Source: Apostichopus japonicus (Eukaryota; Echinodermata; Holothuroidea; Aspidochirotida; Stichopodidae). From it: DNA of 64,000 nt. This document shows positions 40,101 to 55,100 of the stretch, piece after piece. The position numbers and the translations under genes are program-made. The first letter of the stretch is position 1. Each line of letters begins with the position of its first letter. A model generated the notes under the pieces. The model searched no databases. It was given only the letters and a program-made list of their open reading frames with translations, and had not been told where the DNA came from. The stretch covers positions 24,324,111-24,388,110 of the forward strand of contig NC_092576.1 in NCBI RefSeq assembly GCF_037975245.1, written 5' to 3'.

Positions 40101-43100
40101 TTGGTAATTTTTAAAAGATGTCGAACTACAACATACTCCAAAATTTGGTGATTTGATGGAATGACCCTGATAGTACATGGGATTTAAATACAAAAACCGG
40201 TTGATATTCTCTGAAGCATATATGCCTCTTATTCAGTGTTTGAAGATGTTCGGGTTGGCAATGAATGAAGAGAAATTCAAAAGATCTGCCTCAGCTATAA
40301 TACCTACTACCAATCGATATTTGAATTTGATTCCAGTGGCCAACAATGCTTTATATCGCCTCTTCTTTGGACCGATGTCATTTCTCATTTTGTATCTTTC
40401 AGGATAACATGGACATCATGGCTGATGGTGGTGGTGGTGGCATCGGTTCCTCGTCCTCCTCTAAACCAGCGTATCCTGACTTCCTCAGCATGGCTATGGC
40501 CGAAGCGAATCTGGAGCCAGATTTCGGTAGCCTCGACCAAGAACCCTTCTTCACTGCCACGGTGGACTCCGCCGAGCTCGGTGGTGTACCTGAGCAGAGG
40601 ACTTCAGTGACTTTAGATTCCCTCGTGGAAGATACGAACATCAGCGCCAACAATGCAAACGAGGAGGGTTCTGTGGGGATCGTCCAAGTGAAGGATGAAC
40701 CGGTCAAGACCCACGAAACATCAGCAGCTGCCAAAACGGCCATCTCAGCAGTACAGAGATTGATCTCTCAGTCATCGCAACCGCTGCACCATGGCGCTCT
40801 GGCTCCAGACATCCCTACTCAAAAGATGATCCACTACAAAGCAGAGGATCACCCTCAGGGTAGTAAACTACTGGGGGAGGCGATCGGTCAAGCGGGGGGT
40901 ATCATCCAGCCAATCAGCATTCATGCAGGCACGAGCCAGGTGGTAACCAATCCAGTGCAGCAACTTACGACACAGGCACTCGACTCTCTGCAGCATAAAC
41001 AGGTATCGGCGAAACAGCTGGCCACTCAGCAGCAACTGGTCCAGCAGTCGGGCCAGGGGCTACAGCTGAATGCACAGCTACAGTCTCTCGGTCCTGCCGT
41101 ACAGCAGCAGACCGGTCTGCAACAAGTCCTGATTGGTCAGTCACACCAGTTGCAAGGGGCAGGCAATGTACAACAACTCGTCCTAGGATCAGTCCAACCA
41201 CAGATTAATGTGATTCAAGGACAGGCCAACATCATTCAGCCAGGTCATCTCGGTACTCAGGTCCTCCAGTTGCAGAGACCGCAGTTGCGCCCCAAGATGG
41301 GGGTAGTCGGAGCTCAGCCCGCTATGAAACAGATACAGCTAGTTTTGAACCCTCAGACTGGTGTCATCAGTCAGGTGCCTGGAAACATCCAGCTGAGAGG
41401 CCAGTTGATATCGCAACAGCCTGGAATGATCGGCTCACCTCAAGTTATTATTCAAAATCAAGCCCAGCAGCAGCAGCCCCAGCATTCACAGGCTCAGCAG
41501 ACGACTTCGAAGGCCAAGACGATAACTACCAGCGCCACCGTGAGCTCGCAGCCAGTCATAACTATGGCAGCCAGTGAGGGTAATATCATAGTCCTCACAA
41601 ACTCCACTCCGATAGCTCAAACTTCGGTCTCCCAAAAAACAAACACTGTAACCGTGAACAGTTCTACTACACATGTTGCTAGCAGCAGCAGTAACAGTAA
41701 CAGTCAACCGAGCAAACAGTCCAAGAGCAAACCGGGGAAGACTAGTAAAACTAAAAGTAGAAGAAGTCAACAACGAACCAGTAGCAGCAGCGGCAAGCCA
41801 GTCACGACAGTATCGGTCACTACGGTCACAAACTCTTCAGCCGGCGGCCAATCCCAGAGTGTCCAGAGTCTAGGCTCCATTCCCTCCATCCAGGCAAGCT
41901 CTCCCTCCCCTGTGACGTCCCTATCCAACGCTTCCGGTCTGACCTCGGCCGGTGGGCCTATCGCCACGAGAATAGGACAAGCCGTCACTACTTCCCAGAA
42001 CAATGTTCTCCAGCATTTGAATATTCCAGGCATAAAGCAAGGTACTTTGACTATCAGAAATAAAGATCCTCCGAATAGTGTCGTCGTGTCGGGCAGTTCT
42101 GTACATACCAGTGAACCAGCTCCGGTCATTTCCCACCAGGCAGGAACGGTCCACTACCGCCCCAGACAGATGGTACCGAAGCAGCAGTCAGATAAGAACC
42201 CGGCTTTACAACAGCTGGTTCAGAACCTCAGAGCTCAGGGTGACAACGAAAGGCTACGTAGCCTGAGGCAACTACAGAAGCTGTTGCAGCAGAACCCTCA
42301 GGCCAGCCAGCAGTTGCAGGAATTGATGAAGAGTAAACTGGTGGGAACGAAACCGGAGGTATCGGTCAAGAAGCCCCCAGTGACCAGCTCGGACGTGACC
42401 AAACCACCCAACGTTTACCTGCAGCCTCAACCTGCAAACTCGTTACCCTTTCAGACCGGTAGTAAGTTATTCAATACCAGTGCTCCTTCTGGAGGTTTGA
42501 CCATACCACCTCTGTTCATAAACAAATCGAACGCCAGGATGTCTCACTCCCTGATCGTACCAACTTCCACCGAAGTCTCTAAACCTTCGACCCTGCAGAA
42601 CCTATCCGGAGTTCTCTCGAGTTTTGTGAACCAAGCGACCACTGCGACTTCGACTTTGCAGCAAGTGAGATTCAGCGAAGACAAAGATACCTTCTTAGAT
42701 AACCTTGATTTCTTGGATGCAAAGACTGTCGGGCAAACTGCGGCACCTGCCGGTGAGAGCCACTTGGCTATTCCGGGGGTGAACCAGTCGCCTGTTACTG
42801 CTATAAGTGCAGCGACCGGTTCTAGTTTGGCCGCTGCCAATGGTAACTCGCTTTTACAGCCTACACAGAAGATAAGTGTTACTACTGCTGCTCAGTCATT
42901 CACCTCTAATCCGTTACCGTTGAGCAGCGTACAGCTGTCTGTCGGTAGTGATAGTTCAGCAGTGCTGGATGTACCATCATCCGTAAGCCAAGCAACAGCT
43001 CAGTACTCGGTAGGATTAGCTAATGCTGCCACCGGTCTCTTAAACAACCAACCCAAACTAGTCGTTTCGACCCTCGCGGAAACGATCAGTTCCTTGGTGA

Positions 43101-46100
43101 ACACTTCCAAGGCGAGTTTCATGAACAAAAATCCACCGGCTGGAGAGGGCAAAGACGATAAGCGAGAGTTAAATGTTGGGGTAAGTGCAATTCGCGGACT
43201 GCAGGGTCAACCGGAGGTCGCCGCTACCTTGAGAGTCACTAGTCCTGTCCAACAAGCACCAGTTCAGGCAGCACGTCCCGAAATGATACAGTCAGCCAGC
43301 CTTCAGAACTTGAATGCCAACAGCGGTGTAGTATCAAGACCTGCTATAACACTGGTGAGTGCACTGTACACAACTGACTATATTTCAGTTTTGACTGTAC
43401 TGCCAAGTAATTCAGGTGGTGTGTGATATATCATTGCAGGAGGCAAGACTAAGAAACTTGCAATGATTTGTGGAAATGACTTAAAATTGTCTTACAAAAT
43501 TGGTCATGGTGGAAATAAATGATGAAACGTTTATAGTTCCAAGGATTCACTGTGCTTTAGTGCAGGCAGTGATGAACAAGGATTGGAAGAATGGGTATGT
43601 TTATGCCAGCCACGTTTTATTATCATGAAGTTTTAAGTTTAATGCTAATACACATTATTTTCCCAATTGCATTATATGCAGTGGCATATACCTATGCTAA
43701 TCCTAGAAGTACCATGTTGGTTTTCTACCATTACTTAGCCTACATAACATTATGTACATTATCACTGCATATGGCATAAGGTCTAATTTAAGCACTAAAG
43801 TCGATATATTTCATCGTAATCTCCATTCTACCTTAGTAACCTTACATTTTACATATGAACACTGCCTAATTGCTGGTGTTAATTCTCCTTTAATGATATC
43901 TGTGTGCTTTAAGTTAGATCTGTCATTAAAACCTCTGCCATAATACATGAACTCAACTTGACAGGTTTGGCTTTCATAGTAAAACTGTAATTCCGGAGAA
44001 AACAATTACTGCATGTTTAATTACGCACAAAAAATTAATATTTCATATTGCCACAAGTTGTTGAACCTGAGTTATGATAATTCGCAGACGAGTGAGCAGA
44101 TCGGTATCCGAGCGCAGCAACAGCTCCAGCAGATACAAGCACGCATCCAGCAATTGATGAGTAGACAGGTGCGTTCTGACATTGAGAACAGACAGTTACA
44201 ACAGCTCCTCCACTACAGGCAGAAAGTCATTGTGAAAGTCAAGGCACAGCTAGCACAGTTAAGCCATCAGCAGAGGTTAGCTAACCTCTCAATGGGGCAA
44301 CAGTCAAGGGATAAGCCGGGTACAGCTGATGCTGGTAAGTAATATCAAAGTGTTTGGATTAGTCTAATCCTTGTATCAGAGACATTTCATATATTGTGAC
44401 ATATGATAGCTACACTCTCAATGGGGCAACAGTCAAGGGATAAGCCGGGTAACAGCTGATGCTGGTAAGTAATATCAAAGTGTTTGGATTAGTCTAATCC
44501 TTGTATCAGTAAGTGAAATCACACTACAAGCAATCCTTGAATCAGACAACCAATCCTTGGAACATTAAAGGGTGTGAAGACTCGCGCAAAAAGAAATGTC
44601 TAATGTCGGTAATTTGACCTAGTTTCGAATGAGGTGTAACAGAAGTGTTTAACACCACCATCGATCCCAGAAAATACACACACACAGCTTGCTACCATCG
44701 GTCATTAGACACTAGTGTACAGTCAGTACATACAGCCGCGGTCAACACCCATAGCACAGTGTATAAACAATACAGCGATGGACATCTCAGGTCCAGCTAA
44801 AGTTAACAATTAAGGTATCACGTTTCACTACTGTCTGCATTTTGTAGCAACACAAACAAAACATCACTTGAAAACAACAGAAAGTTAACTTTTTCAGATG
44901 GCCGCACACGGTTTGGGGCAAGTCTTCAATGCCTTTAAGTAACTCTCCATCTAAAACTTGAATAACCCTAGGTATCTATGCAGATTACACTAAACTTGTT
45001 TTTCCTATTGTTACTTTTTCAGGTCCTGTGACCCCTCCATCCTCTCAGATCAATGTAGGTGCTGTGAGCACTCCATCCTCTCAGATCAATATAGGTACTG
45101 TGAGCACTGCTGCCCAAGTCGCAACCAAAGCTGGTGGTGCCTTCTCTTCTTTGCTGGTACCCCATGGGCAAGCAATAGGAAAGAATGCCTCTACTGGATT
45201 GAATGTCCATGTCCTAGCACAATCCCCTCAGCAGCAGCAACAACAGCAGCAGTACAGCCCTAGTGTCTCGCCGGCCGGTGCATCGGGGCAGAAGCAGATC
45301 CAGAACGCGTTGATCACCTCCACCACCAGCAAACAGGACACCTTGAAGAATGTCAGAGTTGGCAAGCACAAAAACAGTGAATCGGACAAGAAGAATCAGA
45401 AGAAGATCAAGATGACATCGGAACCGAATATCACACTGTCCCAATCTCTGAACTTTAAAGGTGCTAACAGCACGGAATCGAGTGCCCTAAAGGCCAAACT
45501 CGAGGAGGGTTCTTCTTCATTGAGTAACTCCCTGCCTGCTGGACAGCTTCAGTTTCAAAGTGGTGGCAGTACTCAGGGGATGAGCATGCAAAGGGCTCAT
45601 CTTTCAAAGGTAACACTTCTTCTTATTAATTAAAAACTACAACATTATTAAGATATTTTGAAGGGCCACCTATTTTTCTCTGACAGAATTGACCACCGAA
45701 CCACAGAGAGAAGTTTTGCTTTTTATCATGGAAATAAGTCAATTCTCCAAAATGCTTTGTTTGGCTAGGCTGGAAAGTGATGCATCCTAACACACAATCC
45801 AATATAAAGTGTTATACAAATCCCGTAATTTTTGCACAATATGGGTGCAAACTGAAAATGGCCGACTCCAAACTCAGTGACACAGAGTTTCATAGAGTTT
45901 GGACATATCGTTACAGAATGAAATGGAACTTTGTAAGCCAATTCTGAAGGTTAAATTTTATCAGTGTGTAGAAGCCAAAGGGAAGACCTTTTTTACTTGG
46001 AAACACCATATTAAAACATTCTTGTATTTATAAACTCATGTCGTAAAAATTTCATCCTTGAGAACACATATCTGAAGAATATTTAGATACCAAAGTTACC

Positions 46101-49100
46101 TTTACACTGAATAATTTAGTGTTTAAATTATATGTAGCAGTTTGAAGGTTCTGATTTTTATCAGAGATATTACTGTTCCTGTAATATATATTATTGTTCA
46201 TATTTAAGATATTATTGTACCAGAACTGCTGTACATCTTTGCACTTTGTACAGCAATTTGCAAAGCATAAATTGTTAGATCTGGGAATGGTTAAAAGGTC
46301 CTTTAAATTTTCTGGAGGCAGGCCGTGGAACAGTCTTCCCCCAAATTTGAAATGCTTGCCAGATGTTAAAAAATTTAAACGCAATATGAAAACTTATATA
46401 TTTTGTTTAGATGTCTGATATTTGTTTGTCTATCTTTTTGCCGTCCTTTTTGTGCTTTTGGATGTTTACCGTTTTTCTACTGCATAATATTGTATGTATT
46501 ATGTATTGAGGGCTCCTCTGGAAAGCAGTGCTTCTGCACTGAGCAGGACTACTCTCATTAAAGATGACAATAATAAAAGTACAAAAAATAAAAATATTTT
46601 GATGAGGTACCGGATAAGTGATACCCTGCTTTATGACACCTCTTTATTTACAGACAAATAAATTCATGCACAAATAAATTCTGTGCGTGTTTTTGTCCCT
46701 TCTGTTACTTGTCATTTAGCCTCTGAAGAAGATCCTGCTAGGATCGAAACGTCAGGCCAACTGACTTTTACACATCATCTTACACATGCTCTCTAGTGGG
46801 ATAAGCAGTTTGCTAACAATTTTATTTATTTTTATTTTACAGACAACTCAGGTTAAACCTCAGCAGTATCAACAGACGATGAAGATGTTGGAGGAGAAGT
46901 TGCGGAGTATGTCACCGGCGCAACAGAGACAATTCCTGATGCAGTATCAACCACTGTTACAGAAACTCTCACTGGCTGGACAAAAGGTAAAACAACACAA
47001 CAACACTCTGATCATTGTAACACAATAGTCCAAATCATTGTACAGGGAAATGAGGTACCTTGAGGACCCTTTGTTGACATTCTCCGGTGACAGGCTCCCT
47101 GTTTTCATATCTGTATGTCAATCATATTGAAATAGAAGGTAAACAAAAACAACACTCTGATCATTGTAAAACAACATTCCAAATCATTGTACAGGGAAAT
47201 GAGGTACCTTGAGGACCCTTTGTTGTTCTCGGGTGACAGGCTTCCCTGTTTTGATATCTGTATATATGTCAATCAAGTTGAAATAGAAGAGTTTGCAAAC
47301 ATCTGACAACCTTAACAAGCATGGTAATTTAAGGGGGTCATAGGGTCATGTAACTTCAATGGAAGGTAATTACTAAAAATGATAATTCCAACATGTATCT
47401 TTGGTATTGAGACCACGGACCCCTTGCACGGTTAAAGTGGTTTTATTTTGGTTTACAGCATGGCTTTTAACATTTTTTTTTTTGCATTACATTCATTGAG
47501 ATCATACATATTTCCACATTTACAACACTGCAATGCTTTAATGCAGATGTTCCCTAACTGGGGTGCATAAACCCCAAGGGGGTGCGTGAGTCCATCCCAG
47601 GGGGTTCGTGAGACGTTTCTGAAAGTCTAAACTAGAGTACTTTTTGTTGAACTAAACTCTGATATATCATACAATTTAGTAATTTACAAAATTTGTACCA
47701 ATCAACAACCTACAATATTACACTATGAGCTTGATCTTTTACGAAGCACTGTTATATTTATTATAGTATAATAATGACTCAGATAGTGTCTCAAAAAGTT
47801 TGGGGTTCGTGGACAACTCTGACATCCACAGGGGGTTCGTGGGGGGATAAAGTTAGGGAAACCTGCTTTAATGTCTTTTCAATTGCCTTGTAAGGTTAAC
47901 ATTTGTGTCACGTAATAGAGAAACAGGGCATATGTGACAGGATGCTATGCTAATATCTGGTTGCCTCATGAACATCAAATTACTAGTGTCTTTAAGCACT
48001 TGTACAGGTTTACCTAATGCTTGTTGCATGGGGACCAATTGTCAAATGTGATGAGCTGTGAAAAGCTGATTGCCCCTGTACATTCATGAAAGCTCACATA
48101 AATCAGTGCATGAGGCATTGCAGATCTCTTGAATAAATGGGTTATAATGAAGTAAACATTGTTGCATTAATTAGTAAATGAAACACACTAACAACTAATG
48201 TTGATCTCCAGGTTTTATCCGTGCTGGGATTTAAGATCCCTATCTGCCAGCTTCTTGTTGTATGTATCTCAGGCTTATATTAAAGTCACTATGTTGATTT
48301 GATTTGACACACACAGATAATGGCTGGTAAGGCAGCAGCAGCATCTCAGAGTTCTCTAGCCAGCAGTAACAGCCAGCCTGAGCAAGGAGCGACTGCTCAG
48401 AGGAAAACATCTCAGGTAAGATGATTAGAGCTCTAGAATGTTGACAATGATGTGAGATGAGAATGCAGACTTTGCTGTGGTGAACACACACAAAAAGAGA
48501 GACATATTCCAAGTACTGCAAGAGAAGTGGTTTTATATGATTTAGTTGCAAAGGGAACAAACTATCCTGATGTAATTAGTGTTTCTCATCTTTCAGCCTT
48601 TTTAACATTACGTTCTTGCTCGTTAATACGGGTTGCCGATTTGAGTCAGAAGACATTTGATTTTTTTTTTTTTTTTTTTTTTTTTGTATTTAGAAAGCTC
48701 ATGCCATATTGTTTGCCTAGGCATTGGGTTGTGTAGCTGGCTAGAGCAGTTTAACCTGTAATGTCACAAATCCCTTCATAGTATAAACTGATGCATGCAT
48801 GAGTTGCAGAAGAATGAGATGTGAACACTAATCTTGTGTTGTAGAGTTCATTTCTGCATGTTCTCTCTCGCTGTATTCTTGTACAATACTCAGTTTGCAT
48901 TGAGAGTAGTAGAGGAGGACAGACTTAATTGAGATAGTAAAATGTAACATGTCGAATTGTAAAATATAGGCAAGAACTGTTCTTTTTGCAAATTTATTTT
49001 CTTCGATAGTTTGAATAAGAAAAAATTGAATAAATTTTACTTAACTCTGTTAAGTATAATAATTAGGATGTTTGTGTGTTGCATTCAAGTATAAATATTA

Positions 49101-52100
49101 GATCATCCAATCAAATATGCTTATTTCCCCCATGTGTTTGGTGTCCTCAAAGGGATGTAAACAGAGACCATCTAGAAACAAATATAACCAAAAAGACCAT
49201 CACCACGGCAATTTGAATCAATGAACTGTCCAGAATTGTGACCTTGTTCTTGTTCTTTGGTAATGCACAGATTTCTTTATTTGCAAACTACTGTAAGAAA
49301 AAACTTAGTGGGTACTGCCCAAGTGGTTTGAGGTTATGGAATTACATTGACCCCAACAAAAGCCTGCTTGGAATGAAATGTGTCTTGGCCAGCCATTCGG
49401 GCCATTTTTTTCTCCTCCAATTGTTAGTACCGTCCTATATGGTCCTCCTGTATATCATTCTTCAAAGCACTCATGCTGGCAGTGTGAACAATTTCCAGCC
49501 TTTAAACTTACAGCAATGTTCAGACCGTTCGTACTGCTCGTGCTGCCAGTACGAGTGCTTTGAAGCATGACATGAAGGTACAGTATAATAAAAGTTTGTC
49601 CCAACTACTGGGGGCCAATTGGTTATTAAATTATGAGTATTTGAGATTGTAGTAATGTTGTGTAGTGTTATCAGGCTCTGTGCATGGTAGTAGTAGGTAA
49701 CATTTGTTTTTTCCATCTCCAGGGAAGTATGTCAAAGGAGAGCAAGTCACCGAAGAGAAACAGCTCTAAACCAGTGACTCCAACTCTGCTGCAGCTCATC
49801 TCTGGAGAGGTTGCGGAGGCAAAGACGAAGAAACATGAGAAAATGATGAAGAAACAGAACAGATCTGAAATGTAAGTTTTCTTGTGTAACGGCGGATACC
49901 ATCCAATGTAGCACACTCGGTTGACAAGTCCTTTAGTGTTTCCACTGGTCAGTTAGTGTCAGTTAGAAGCAGGTAGCATCCCATCTAAGTCATTCTGGCT
50001 GGGTCTGTGGCATAACATCATCCTGGGGAATATAATGTTCTAAAACATTGTTAAACAGGTGTGGTTGATTCCAATACACGGCAAACATGTTAACATACAT
50101 AGTGTATCAAATCCCATTACATACATTACAGGGTAAGACATCATGGGAACGTCATCGTTGGGCACTCACTCCAGTACCTGGGCATTCACTCCAGTACCTG
50201 GGCACTCGCTCCAGTACCTGGGTAGTTACTCCAATACCTGGGCACTCACTCCGATACCTAGGTTCTCACTCCAATACCTGGGCACTCACTCCAGTACCTG
50301 GTCACTCACTCCAATACCTGGTCACTCATGCCAATACCTGGGCAGTTACTCCAATACCTGGGCACTCATTTCAATACCTGGGCACTCATTCCAATACCTG
50401 GGCACTCACTCCAGTACCTGGGCAGTTACTCCAATACCTGGGCTCTCATTCCAATAACTGGGCACTCACTTCAGTACCTGGGCAGTTACTCCAATACCTG
50501 GGCACTCACTCCAGTACCTGGGCAGTTACGCCAATACCTGGGCACTTATTCCAATACCTGGGCACTCACTCCAATACCTGGGCACTCGGTGCAAACGTTA
50601 CAAGGTGTTACTGTCCACGTTGAATATATATGAGATTGGCTCAAAGGAAGCCAGCAACAAACTGTTTCCTCATAAATTGTTTATGCAGCCCTGTTAGGAT
50701 GAAGTCATTATTCCTTAGTGGTGTAAGAAATGTTAATAACTTCAAAGCTCATTGTAGATGTCAGTTTTTTTCAGTTGCACTTGTGTGGTAGTGTGTAAAC
50801 CAGGGGGAACAAGGTCAAACACCCCTCACCCCCTTAACCCCTCAAATTTCAAATATAAAATGTGGCCAAATGCACAGAAAATCCCCATTTCCTGATTGAG
50901 CTCTTCATAGTGTGAATGAATACTGGTTGTGACACTGTCATCAGGCCTTACTACCATGTTGGAACAAAGTTGAAAGAAGATCTTTCATGATTTGTTGGTC
51001 AAAATGTCATTTGATTATCATCAGGCACCTAATCAAAATGGAAAAAGAAGAAAAAATAATATGTTATATGATTTCTGCAGTTTGGCATTAGGATGTGAAA
51101 ATATATCCTTAAATAATCTATTTCAGGTTTTGTAATATGACAGCTTTCCTGATCCATTGGTTCTCTGGTCAAATGGTGTGAAAGACATTCTGGTTTAACG
51201 GGTTAGTCTAGTGCGAGCAAATTGTACCAACGGAGTCAGCATAGAAAGGTGTGAAAGTTTGGGAAATGTGTGAACTTCTTCCTTGCCTTATGAAGTTGCC
51301 TATCCAGCAAATTTGTATTACATTTAATCAACCTCTGTGTTCTTGTAACAGGTTCTTACAGCAACTCAAGAAAGATCAGCGACTGGTCACTCATGCTGAA
51401 CTGAAGAGAGAGTTTACCTCCCGATCCGAGGCCGTCAGTAAACTGCTAGCGTTTCATGTCTGTCAGAATGATTCACCCATGGAAGAACACCTTGAGAAAT
51501 GTAAGTAAAATTAGTCAGTTTGTATGTATGTATGTTAGGGAACGTAGCCAAATCTAGTCTGGGCCAGGCGGAGCCACAACTGCACAATGACCCCTTTACA
51601 CTTTGTGCACACACTGTAAAATGAGCTCCCTAGCCCTGCAGAAGTCCTATGCAGAATGGGAGGAGCTTAAAGATATGCATGAGTAACTCTCCGAAGCAAC
51701 TTGAACGATCCTGGTAACAGCGTTGCTACGTTCTTTTGTTCTGCAGACAATACACTTTATCGTGGCAAAAGTGTGCCGATCTTTTGTAAATTTTATCTTT
51801 GCTCAAACGGTTACCCTTCCAGTGTTTAAACACAGACTAATAAATGAGAAAATTGTTTGTTTTGTGTCATTTCGATCTTCTTATCATGTTATTTTCATGT
51901 TCACATGTAAATTATACTGAACCCGAACAAACTTCCATCCCAGTCGCACTTACAAAGGAAAGAAGAAGGAATAGAAAATATATGCCTACATTTGCAACAT
52001 CGACCTTGTAATACATTACTACCAAGTTTATACTGCAAATTCCATTTGTTTTATTAACATTATCTTAAACAAAATTTGTTCAAAAATGCCAGACTGTGCT

Positions 52101-55100
52101 CTGGGACCGGTTTTGCGATAGTTACGTGTCAGCTAGCTGAAGACAAAATTTACTAGTTTATACAGTATTTCAACGGAAATACGCAATAGACTTTACTGTA
52201 TGTGAGACTCAGCACTAATTTTCCATAGATATTTATCGGCGGGGCAGTGTTGCTGGTCGCGTTATTTGATTGGACAATAATATTCCCGATATACTTGGGC
52301 TATGTGTGTGAAGAATTCAAAATTTTCAATGACTTTTTTATCGAACAACTTTGAGATGCATTCTATTTGTAACAAGTATACGCAGAAGTAAAAGCTAGGC
52401 CACTTAGAAAAAGTTATCGTGCAAGTTGGTATACGTTGTGCGTAACTTAAGAATTAACTAACATGACCACGTACAAACACAGTACGACAGGTAAAAGGCT
52501 ATGACAAATAAGAAAGGAAAGGAAAAAAGAAATAATATTGAAAGCAACGGATACATGTAGAACTTTCTGATAAACTTTCAATAACGTTATAAAACACGAC
52601 ATATCTTTAGAAAGACCAAAAGGTACTGGTGTAAGACAAGAATAAGCCTTACTAAAAAAAATTACTGATTAACGTCCAATTATTTTCAGAAAGGTGAATG
52701 TTCCATCAAGCTCTTTGCAAGTCCCAGAGAGTTAGCAGAGTTGAAAAGAAATAATAAAAAAGTCACTTCTAAACGGCATCCTGTCGAACATGCTGCACAA
52801 CTCTCCTGCATTCTTGGTTAATGGCGTCTCTCATTCTCGAAAAATTTACCGCTTGAGTTGGGGAATTTTAGTTCGACCTGACCTAGGATGGCCATGATGC
52901 GATCTCCGTCCAAACATTTTTTTACGGTCGTCCCTATCGCAGATATCACCGATCCTCCGCTGAAGTTACTTTCGGCCAGCTCCTCCTCTGAAAATGTACA
53001 TTTCATTAGTTTCCTCAGGAAACTCGTACCTGTTTTCGAATCATCAAACATTCGACGGTAAATTTCTTGTTCGATAGATAATAGCTTACGGTCTTTCTTG
53101 TAACAAGTTATAAGTCCATTTTCTACCAAACCAAATGCCGGTTGGATCCTCTCTTCCCGTTGTTATTGAGGAGATTCTCTGCTGTTCCTGGGCTTTCTCT
53201 CGAGCGGCGACCCTGCCTTTCATCAAATTTTGAGTTTCGCGTGCAGTGTCATGACTATGGGTAATAGCTTCAAGTACGGCCTGGAATTGTTGGGTATTAT
53301 TTGTATTTATATCCGATAGAGTATTTTTAAGTTCTTGATGATCCTTCCTCAGTTCTTTCAGGTCTTGATTATCCTTTCTCATGGCTTTCAGTTCTGTTGC
53401 CATTGATGCCACAGTTTCTTCCAGCATGACGATTTTGTCTTGGAGCTCTTTCACATGAGGAGACTCATGTTCTTCCTGTTGAACTTTCTCAGCAGTAACA
53501 CTCTGGTATACTAGAGGCATATCGTCTTCCGAATCAGGCTCACTCTCGTTGGCTGTTCTTAAAACTGCCGGTTGACGTTGGCTGGAACTCTGCTTGCGTT
53601 TAATTTTCGCCACAAGATTGTTCAAAAGTGTTGCCTTGTAAACTCGGCCAGTTGACCTCCATTTAGCTTTGACAACAGTTCCAGACGGAAGATCCTTTGA
53701 ACGATCGCATATTAAGTCAACTGGTTCAACCGACTTAAAAAGAAAACCAAAATTCTGTAGAGTTTTTGGTTCCTTGCTTTAGCAAAAGGAACCTATGCAG
53801 TCAGGTTGGCGTGTGTGTGTATGTATGTATGTATGTATGTATGTATGTATGTATGTATGTGTGTATGTGCGTGTGTGTGTCTGTGACACTTGCTTGGGTA
53901 CGCTCTATCTCCATAAGGGAATGTTGGATTGAGGCCAAACTTGGACTATAGATCCGCCATATGGAGAAGGTGTGCCCTATTGTTTCTGGTGCCCACAAAG
54001 GTCGCCAAAGGTCAGTTATGGTCCAAAAACCGAAAATATTAAAACTGCAATAACTCCCAGTGCCAATGTGCGACAAGATTGATATTTTGGGACAAGTTGT
54101 GAACTGGTTAGGGGAGCATTTTCAAACATAACGGTCATGTGATCCGAGGTCACCAAAGGTCAATTAATGATAAAAAACTAGTATTTTTGCGATAACTTGA
54201 GAACGAAATGTCTGTTAGGGTTGGGAGTTGCCTCAATGTAATCCAATTGTCGACCCGCATCTGGGTGACCCTTGACCTCAATTTGACCTCTGGTGACCTT
54301 TTCGTGTTTTGGGGATTTTTACAGTTTTGATGTTATTTTCAGATGTCAAAGGTACCTTCTGATCATAAATGTCAATAGGTTGACCCCATGTGACCTTTAT
54401 GTGCGAAGTTATATGGGGTCAAAGTTTTTCGATCGGAGTTAGGATGGTTGTACAGACTTTTCGTTTTGTTTTTTGGAATCAGGAGATTAAACTACATCTG
54501 AATCCAAGGTCAAAAGGTCAAAGGTCACATTAGAAAAAATGTGCTTATTTTGGGAGGAAACAAGCAAAAAAGAAAATGTTTGGTTTTGATGCTAGATTTG
54601 GATATCAAAGGTACCTTCCGATCAAAAATGTCAATTGGTTGACACCCGTGTGACCTTCGTGTGCGAAGTTATACAAGGTCAAAGTTAATTTTCACACATT
54701 TAATGCAACAACTCCCAGTTCCAAGGTGTGATATGGTTGATATTTTTGGACAAGTTGCAAATGGTATAGGGGAATATTTTCAAACTTACCGGTCATGTGA
54801 TCCGAGGTCACCAAAGGTCAATTAATGTCAAAAAACTAGTATTTTGGGGGTAGAAAATGGGCAAAGAAAAACATGTTTGAATTTTTATAGTTTGATGCTC
54901 TAATTTAGGTCTCATCAATCAAAAATGTCAATAAGTTGACCCAAGGTGACCTTTGTATGTTAAGTTATATGAGGTCAAAGTTAATTTTCAGACAATTAGT
55001 GTAATAACTCCCAGTGCCAAGGTGTTACACAGTTGATATTTTGAGACAAGTTGCAAATGGTATAGGGGAGCATTTTCAAACTTAACGGTCATGTGATCCG

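Noticed and set aside
40399..42840. Antisense frames of 76-120 residues
   Set aside because: Shadows of the large BICRA exon on the other strand.
50087..50633. 178-residue Pro/Gly/Tyr-rich frame
   Set aside because: Translation of the 20-bp minisatellite in BICRA intron 8.
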